A DNA stretch of 16,506 bases. Source: DATEZO01 sp035255485 (GTDB lineage: Bacteria; Pseudomonadota; Gammaproteobacteria; Burkholderiales; Burkholderiaceae_D). The notes beneath the pieces were generated by a model. The model did not search any database and was not told the DNA's origin. It saw nothing but the letters and a program-made list of their open reading frames with translations. The stretch is from positions 1 to 16,506 of the forward strand of contig DATEZO010000018.1 in the NCBI GenBank assembly GCA_035255485.1. Direction: 5' to 3'. Positions 14,585-16,506 of the stretch are shown piece by piece. A program made the position numbers and the translations under genes. Each line of letters opens with the position of its first letter. The first letter of the stretch is position 1.

Positions 14585-14609
14585 CCTCCGGAACCCGTTG
14601 TTCCGGAGG
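14585..14609 (-). other. Strong intercistronic hairpin between gcvP and sdaA
   Basis: CCTCCGGAAC (14585-14594) and GTTCCGGAGG (14600-14609) form a perfect 10-bp, GC-rich stem with a 5-base loop, 12 bases after the gcvP stop. No T run follows on the minus strand, so it is not a classic terminator. Weaker hairpins follow at 14563-14579 and 14545-14556 up to the sdaA start. Confidence 0.55.
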
Positions 14610-14621
14610 TGTGTGCAACGC

Positions 14622-16506
14622 TTATTCGGAGTCGGATAGCGGCGGGCATGAGCACACCACGTTGCGATCGCCGTATACATTGTCTACGCGTCCGACCGGC
14701 GGCCAGTACTTGCCGCCCTTGCGCAACGAACTGACCGGGAAGGCCGCCTGCTCGCGCGAATAGGCGCGATCCCAATCACCGGCAATCGCCATCGCAGTGT
14801 GCGGCGCATGCCGCAAGGCGCTCTGCTCGGCGCTGATCGCGCCGTTTTCGATGGCGCGGATTTCCTCGCGGATTGCGATCATCGCTTCGCAGAAACGATC
14901 GAGTTCCTGCTTCGGCTCGCTTTCGGTCGGTTCGATCATCAGCGTACCCGGAACCGGAAACGACATGGTCGGCGCATGGAAACCGAAGTCCATCAGGCGC
15001 TTCGCCACATCGTCCACCGTGACGCCGGTCTTGTCCTTCAACTGGCGCAGATCGACGATGCATTCATGCGCCACAATGCCGCCCTTGCCCGCATACAGGA
15101 TCGGATAATGCGGCGCCAGCCGGTGCGCGATATAGTTCGCATTCAGAATCGCCACTTCGCTCGCTTCTTTCAATCCTTCGCGGCCCATCAGCTTGATATA
15201 GGTCCAGCTGATCGGCAGGATGCTGGCGCTGCCCCATGGTGCAGCGCATACCGGCGCGGCATGCTTTTCCAGCATGCGATGACCGGGTAGGAACGGCGCC
15301 AGATGTGACTTGACGCCGATCGGGCCGACGCCGGGGCCGCCGCCGCCATGCGGAATGCAGAAGGTCTTGTGCAGGTTCAGATGCGATACATCGCCGCCGA
15401 ATTTGCCCGGCGCACACAGGCCCACCATCGCATTCATGTTGGCACCGTCGATATATACCTGGCCGCCATGTTCATGCACGATGTCGCAGATATTCCGGAT
15501 CGCCTGCTCGAACACGCCATGCGTCGATGGGTAAGTGATCATGAGTGCAGCCAGATCCATGGCATGTTTTTCCGCCTTGGCGGTCAGATCGCTTACATCG
15601 ACATTGCCGCTTTCATCGCACGCGACCACCACCACCTGCATGCCGGCCATGTGCGCAGTGGCGGGATTGGTGCCATGCGCAGAACTCGGAATCAGGCAGA
15701 TATTGCGATGTCCTTCGTCGCGGCTCTGATGATAGGCGCGAATCGCCAACAGTCCCGCATATTCGCCTTGCGAGCCGGCATTCGGCTGCAGCGACACCGC
15801 GTCGTAGCCGGTGCAGGCGACCAGCATCTGCTCCAGTTCGTCGATCAGCTGCTGATAGCCTTGCGCCTGATCGAGCGGCGCAAACGGGTGGATCGCGCCG
15901 AACTCTTTCCAGGTCACCGGAATCATTTCGGTGGTTGCGTTCAGCTTCATCGTGCAGGAGCCGAGTGGAATCATGGTGCGGTCAAGCGCCAGATCCTTGT
16001 CGGCCAGCGCGCGCAGGTAGCGCAGCATCTCGGTTTCGGAATGATGGGTGTTGAAAACCGGATGCGTCAGGAACTTGCTGCCACGCACAAGCTGCACCGG
16101 GATGCTGTCGGCTGCCTGCATTTCGCAGGCATCGAACGCAGGTACTGGCTTGCCGTCGATTGCGAATATGGCCCACAACATTTCCACGTCGGCGCGGATC
16201 GTTGTCTCGTCGAGCGACACGCCGACCGACTCCGCATCGATTGCGCGCAAATTGACCGAACGGCGGCGCGCCGCCTCATGGATCGCCTGCGTCCGATTGC
16301 CGGTACGTACTGTGATGGTGTCGAAAAACGCCGAAGTCGGTACCTCGCAATCCATCTGGCGCAAGCCCTGCACGAATGTAGCAGTGAGCCGATGCACGCG
16401 CTGCGCGATGGTCTTGATTCCCTTCGGGCCATGGTAAACCGCATACATGCTGGCGATATTGGCAAGCAACACTTGCGCGGTGCAGACATTGCTGGTCGCC
16501 TTTTCG
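14622..16506 (-). CDS. gcvP: Glycine dehydrogenase (decarboxylating) GcvP, C-terminal two thirds (runs off right edge)
   Basis: PLP-dependent P-protein that decarboxylates glycine and passes the aminomethyl group to lipoylated GcvH. About 627 C-terminal residues are present; the full protein is about 950-960. The frame is open to the right edge, and the first residues read 'EKATSNVCTAQVLLANIASMYAVYHGP', internal in the family, so the real start is outside. The PLP lysine is in 'NLHKTFCIPHGGGGPG', its codon at 15366-15368. 'PLGSCTMKLN' and 'PNAGSQGEYAGL' (C-terminal-half substrate and cofactor segments) are intact, as is the typical tail 'KYWPPVGRVDNVYGDRN'. It is followed by sdaA after 81 bp. 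gcvH and any glycine riboswitch would lie upstream, outside the window. Confidence 0.97.
   Translation of the reverse strand, partial: EKATSNVCTAQVLLANIASMYAVYHGPKGIKTIAQRVHRLTATFVQGLRQMDCEVPTSAFFDTITVRTGNRTQAIHEAARRRSVNLRAIDAESVGVSLDETTIRADVEMLWAIFAIDGKPVPAFDACEMQAADSIPVQLVRGSKFLTHPVFNTHHSETEMLRYLRALADKDLALDRTMIPLGSCTMKLNATTEMIPVTWKEFGAIHPFAPLDQAQGYQQLIDELEQMLVACTGYDAVSLQPNAGSQGEYAGLLAIRAYHQSRDEGHRNICLIPSSAHGTNPATAHMAGMQVVVVACDESGNVDVSDLTAKAEKHAMDLAALMITYPSTHGVFEQAIRNICDIVHEHGGQVYIDGANMNAMVGLCAPGKFGGDVSHLNLHKTFCIPHGGGGPGVGPIGVKSHLAPFLPGHRMLEKHAAPVCAAPWGSASILPISWTYIKLMGREGLKEASEVAILNANYIAHRLAPHYPILYAGKGGIVAHECIVDLRQLKDKTGVTVDDVAKRLMDFGFHAPTMSFPVPGTLMIEPTESEPKQELDRFCEAMIAIREEIRAIENGAISAEQSALRHAPHTAMAIAGDWDRAYSREQAAFPVSSLRKGGKYWPPVGRVDNVYGDRNVVCSCPPLSDSE

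Overview
The window comes from a moderately GC-rich beta-proteobacterial chromosome, most likely Burkholderiales. The protein sequences and the gene set suggest an Oxalobacteraceae-like organism (Herminiimonas, Janthinobacterium or Collimonas relatives); that placement is inference. There are no tRNA or rRNA genes, CRISPR arrays, insertion sequences or phage genes. Apart from two small unrecognised genes and some non-coding structure, this is a metabolic region made of two well-known modules.

Positions 1-7085, minus strand: an aerobic phenylacetate (paa) operon in the transcribed order paaA-B-C-D-E, paaN, paaG, paaI, paaK (paaK runs off the left edge). PaaK makes phenylacetyl-CoA. The PaaABCE epoxidase, with PaaD as a maturation factor, makes the ring 1,2-epoxide. 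PaaG isomerises it to oxepin-CoA, PaaN oxidises the ring-opened semialdehyde, and PaaI is a rescue thioesterase. The later beta-oxidation genes (paaF, paaH, paaJ) and the oxepin-CoA hydratase are not in the window.

Positions 7086-9526: a divergent intergenic region leads to paaX on the plus strand, the phenylacetyl-CoA-responsive repressor. An inverted repeat TGATAC-N27-GTATCA sits between paaA and paaX and looks like the PaaX operator. Behind paaX lies a periplasmic branched-chain-amino-acid-type binding protein with no other transporter genes beside it, perhaps an aromatic-acid uptake component.

Positions 9527-10966: an accessory-looking stretch. It holds an intergenic region with an AT-rich island and symmetric operator-like dyads, then two short convergent genes for unrecognised small proteins, separated by a cluster of hairpins.

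Positions 10967-16506, minus strand: a one-carbon/serine module in the transcribed order gcvP (partial, enters from the right edge), sdaA, gcvT, lipA. GcvP and GcvT are two parts of the glycine cleavage system, LipA makes the lipoyl cofactor that GcvH needs, and SdaA deaminates serine, a metabolic neighbour of glycine. gcvH is absent from its usual place between gcvT and gcvP. The spacers around sdaA are rich in hairpins.

I see no clearly new system. The most checkable novelties are the PaaX operator with its third half-site, the solitary binding protein behind paaX, the structured gcvP-sdaA leader, and the operator-like dyads ahead of the small gene at 10100.
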